Assembly: GCA_003946805.1 (NCBI GenBank)
Contig: RPSH01000001.1
Location: 1 to 64,000 of the forward strand
DNA from: Bacillus sp. 2B10
Lineage (GTDB): Bacteria > Pseudomonadota > Alphaproteobacteria > Sphingomonadales > Sphingomonadaceae
Length of the DNA stretch: 64,000 bases
Direction of reading: 5' to 3'
A program made the translations under genes and the position numbers. Positions 61,530 to 64,000 of the stretch are shown here, one piece after another. The notes beneath the pieces were generated by a model. The model was given only the letters and a program-made list of their open reading frames with translations. It made no database searches and had not been told where the DNA came from. Every line of letters starts with the position of its first letter. The stretch's first letter is position 1.

Positions 61530-63286
61530 TTCAGCACCAGATAATCGGGCGAGGCGAGGGTCAGCAGGATCGCGACCCCCGTGCGGTTGAGCATGGCGTT
61601 GTTCGCGGTCGTGGGGATGCTGTCGACCGCGGTGCGGATCGCGGTCACCGTGGACCCGCGCAACTGCCCGGCGGCGAGGATCAGGTTGACCTCGTCGACC
61701 AGCTTGCCGCTGTCCGCTGCCAGCGCCATCATCGGCGCATAATCGGCCTTCACGTCGCCGGTGCCGCCGCCGACCATCGACTGCATGTAATTGATGTACG
61801 CGATGTTGGTCTGTTCGCTGGTGATCTGGAACTCGGGCGCGACCATGCCGGCCTGCGCCATCGGCGTGCCCGGCGGGGTATAGCCCGGCCGGACGAAGCC
61901 GAAGACGCTGGGCGCGCGGCCGATCGACTGGCCCAGCCGCGCCGTGGTGCTGGTCGTGTCGCCGATCGCCCATGCGTCGCCGGGCGAGGTGACGCCGAAC
62001 GCGCGCGCCCAGTTGGTGAAGCGCTGCACCGGGTCGCGCAGCCGCCCGCCGCTGGTGCTGGCGAGTGCGGCGGCATCGTCGCGCGCTTCGGGATCGAGCA
62101 GGATCGCGCGGATTACCGCCTTCATGTCGCCGCGCACGCCGCTGCCATTGTCGGCGAAGGCGGCGGCGACCCGGCCGACATAGCTGCGGCTGGGGTTGGA
62201 CGTCACCATCCGCTGGATCAGCTGCCTCGATACGAACGGGGCGACGTTGGGGTGGCGAAAGAGGATGTCGAGCGCGGCATCGATCGCGGCGAACCCGCCG
62301 CCCGACACCGTCGCGCCGAGGAAGGTGGCCGGCCCCGTCTCGTTGGCCGATGCGGTGATGACCAGCGGCTGGCGCATCCGCTCGGGCGTGGTGTTGTCGT
62401 TGCTGGCGAGGGTCAGTCCGGTGAACACCCGCGCCAGCTGGGCCACGTCATCCTGCGTATAGGTTTCCAGCGGGACGCCGTTGGCAGTGCGCACCGTGCC
62501 GTCCTGCTCGAGCTGATATATGCCCAATGTGAATAACTGCATCAGCTCGCGCGCATAGTTCTCGTCGGGCAGCTGGCCGTTCGACGGATTGGCCTTGCGG
62601 CTGCCGATGAAGCTCAGGAACGACCCCATCGCCGCGTTGCGCGTGATCGCGCCCAGCAGGGTGCGATAGTTCCCGAACGCATGGTCGAGCAGCAAATCAT
62701 TATACCCAGCCATCGCAAAGGCGCGCCAGGAAAGATTCATCCCGCCGATCCCGACCACCAGAAAGTCGAGCAGCGCCAGCGCGACCCGCTGGCGCAGCGG
62801 ATCGCCGCCGGCGATCGCCTGCCGCCAGACGCTGGGGTCGTATCCGCTCTGCCCGTTGATGTTCGCGGTGTTGGCGGCGTCGTTATAGCCCTTGGCGACC
62901 AGCCAGTCCCAGTGGCTCGGGTCGCGCGGGCGGGCGAATTGCGCGTCGATCCAGCCGGCGATGCCGCTGCCCAGAACCGAATCGATCGTGGTGCGGCTGG
63001 CGCCCATCGTTGCCTGCGCGAGGAAGCGGCTGGCACCCTGCGCGGTCAGCGCGGCGGTCGTCGGTGACGGGCTGGGGGTCGGCGTGGGGGCCGGGACCGA
63101 TACCAGTCCGCCGCCGGCACCGGTCGATCCGCCCGAATCGCATGCGGCGAGCAGCGCCGCGGCTGCGACCGCTCCGCGGCGGCTGACCGGCACCGGCGAT
63201 GCCGCGTCCGCTACCTTCGGGTTCGTCGTCGCTTCGGAAATCGCAATCGGACCATCGCCGTCGATGGTCTTGTCGTCGCCGACCAT
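61526..63286 (-). CDS. DUF1800 lipoprotein
   Basis: A 586-residue DUF1800 protein. An arginine pair and lipobox (SRRGAVAAAALLAAC) suggest export as a lipoprotein, with a Pro/Thr/Ser linker after it. The DUF1800 core starts at ASRFLAQATMGASRTTID and includes LPDENYARELMQLFTLGIYQL and FRHPNVAPFVSRQLIQRMV. It is encoded with DUF1501 between ctaD and ctaB, a place where these genes are not usually found. Confidence 0.85.
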   Translation of the reverse strand: MVGDDKTIDGDGPIAISEATTNPKVADAASPVPVSRRGAVAAAALLAACDSGGSTGAGGGLVSVPAPTPTPSPSPTTAALTAQGASRFLAQATMGASRTTIDSVLGSGIAGWIDAQFARPRDPSHWDWLVAKGYNDAANTANINGQSGYDPSVWRQAIAGGDPLRQRVALALLDFLVVGIGGMNLSWRAFAMAGYNDLLLDHAFGNYRTLLGAITRNAAMGSFLSFIGSRKANPSNGQLPDENYARELMQLFTLGIYQLEQDGTVRTANGVPLETYTQDDVAQLARVFTGLTLASNDNTTPERMRQPLVITASANETGPATFLGATVSGGGFAAIDAALDILFRHPNVAPFVSRQLIQRMVTSNPSRSYVGRVAAAFADNGSGVRGDMKAVIRAILLDPEARDDAAALASTSGGRLRDPVQRFTNWARAFGVTSPGDAWAIGDTTSTTARLGQSIGRAPSVFGFVRPGYTPPGTPMAQAGMVAPEFQITSEQTNIAYINYMQSMVGGGTGDVKADYAPMMALAADSGKLVDEVNLILAAGQLRGSTVTAIRTAVDSIPTTANNAMLNRTGVAILLTLASPDYLVLK

Positions 63287-63473
63287 GGCATCCCCCAGAC
63301 CTGTGGTCCGGTGTTAGGGCGCGCATGGTTGGCGAACTGTTAATGACGCGAATTAATTTGGGCCAACAGCTTGTAACGAAAGTCGAAACGCCTGGTTTCG
63401 GATGGTACCGAAGTCGTTTCGACCGCGTGCCAAATACTTTCAGAGTTTGATCCGTCAGCATGGAGCCGCCGCC

Positions 63474-63610
63474 CTGGAGTTTGATCCATTCGCACGGAAC
63501 GTCACCCCAGCGAAGGCTGGGGTCTCCATCGGCTCGCGCTACGCACTACCCCGGGGTATCCCGGCCTTCGCCGGGATGGCGCCCGTTTCAACAGCGATGG
63601 ATCGAACTTT
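63474..63610. repeat. REPIN-like composite repeat, copy 2 (inverted)
   Basis: The reverse complement of this stretch matches 40061-40197 over about 137 bases, including the borders TGGAGTTTGATCCATTC and CAGCGATGGATCGAACTTT. Two REP cores (ACGTCACCCCAGCGAAGG and CCTTCGCCGGGATGG) face each other. It lies in the spacer between ctaD and the DUF1800 gene. Confidence 0.7.
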
Positions 63611-63690
63611 GGCGGCACGGTGCGTCGTTACGCTACCTTCACCGTACGAACGCCCGACATCGCACGGTAACCCGCTCCGGTCCGCAAAAG

Positions 63691-63716
63691 AAAAACGCCC
63701 CGGATTGCTCCGGGGC
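63691..63716 (-). terminator. intrinsic terminator of the ctaD transcript
   Basis: On the minus strand GCCCCGGA-GCAA-TCCGGGGC is an 8-bp perfect stem followed by GTTTTTCTTTT. It lies 29 bases after the ctaD stop. It should end the upstream oxidase transcript, so DUF1800 and the later cox genes need their own promoter. Confidence 0.85.
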
Positions 63717-63744
63717 GTCGTTCGTTTCGCCGATGATGCTGCGA

Positions 63745-64000
63745 TCAGTCGATCTTCGGCAGCGTTTCGAACTGGTGGAACGGCGGCGGCGAGGACAGCG
63801 TCCATTCCAGCGTCGTCGCACCTTCGCCCCATGGATTCCCCTCCGCCTTGCGGCCCGCCATTAGCGAGATGACGACGTTGACGAAGAAGAACACCATGCC
63901 CAGCGCCATGATCGCATAGCCGGCCGAGGCGATGTGGTTGAAGAACGCATAGGCGTCCGGATAGTCCGGGTAGCGCCGCGGCATGCCCTGCGTGCCGAGG
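63745..64000 (-). CDS. ctaD: cytochrome c oxidase subunit I, C-terminal end (partial)
   Basis: Only the last 85 residues are in the window; the gene continues beyond 64000. The sequence GMPRRYPDYPDAYAFFNHIASAGYAIMALGMVFFFVNVVISL is the conserved last-helix region of subunit I, followed by NPWGEGATTLEWTLSSPPPFHQFETLPKID. It is the catalytic subunit of the aa3 oxidase. It is followed by a strong terminator. Confidence 0.93.
   Translation of the reverse strand, partial: LGTQGMPRRYPDYPDAYAFFNHIASAGYAIMALGMVFFFVNVVISLMAGRKAEGNPWGEGATTLEWTLSSPPPFHQFETLPKID

Overview
The window looks like chromosomal DNA of a high-GC alphaproteobacterium, most probably a sphingomonad. The evidence is the giant NAD-type glutamate dehydrogenase, the cytochrome c oxidase operon layout (ctaD, ctaB, small protein, ctaG, ctaE, DUF983, SURF1, thrC), the paired DUF1800/DUF1501 genes, and many dispersed short palindromic repeats of the type common in sphingomonads. 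The genus is inference.

Positions 1 to about 33,860 form an accessory island whose right end abuts a tRNA-Thr(CGU) gene (33787-33862, minus strand). A large serine recombinase (32200-33816) runs into that tRNA and its last ten codons are antisense to the tRNA 3' end. No matching left attachment site was found, so the island may start before the window. From left to right it holds: a truncated AAA ATPase and a frameshifted unknown gene; a mobilisation module (three-gene minus operon, an oriT-like nested palindrome at 5360-5424, and a MobA/MobL-like relaxase); an S8-type protease lipoprotein followed by three short secreted or membrane proteins; a block of unknown genes including a compact protein with the same His-x11-His-x-His pattern as the relaxase; and a sigma-like factor, small acidic protein and ImmA/IrrE metallopeptidase operon preceded by a nested palindrome.

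The main find is a DNA phosphorothioate defence locus of Ssp type at 16,550-31,812. The modification part is sspA (cysteine desulfurase, minus strand) and the divergent sspB (DUF4007), sspC (large ATPase), sspD (PAPS-reductase-like) operon. Two further genes continue that operon: a protein with a sulfur-binding-like N-terminus and a PD-(D/E)xK DUF3883 C-terminus, and a SAM methyltransferase. Upstream is a presumed restriction part: sigma-like regulator, GHKL ATPase, PLD-nuclease/DEAH helicase, 78-aa protein, DndD-like SMC ATPase with a cysteine tail, and a 151-aa protein. The sspA/sspB spacer carries a clear sigma-70 promoter overlapped by two operator-like inverted repeats.

From 34 kb on the window is core genome: a PAS-domain protein, NAD-glutamate dehydrogenase, a glycan-use operon (DUF5597 glycosidase, GH31 alpha-xylosidase with PA14 insert, aldose 1-epimerase), a small lipoprotein, a TraB/GumN protein divergent from an Mfd-like helicase, an SDR enzyme, a pterin dehydratase, a zincin-like protein, ccmA and ccmB. 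A long minus-strand cluster follows, from the C-terminus of ctaD at the window end through DUF1800, DUF1501, a TonB-receptor remnant, ctaB, a 44-aa protein, ctaG, ctaE, DUF983, SURF1, thrC and a methyltransferase.

Several island genes look broken by single-base changes in short homopolymers (2669-2671, about 7296-7300, 11414-11418). These could be real decay or assembly errors.
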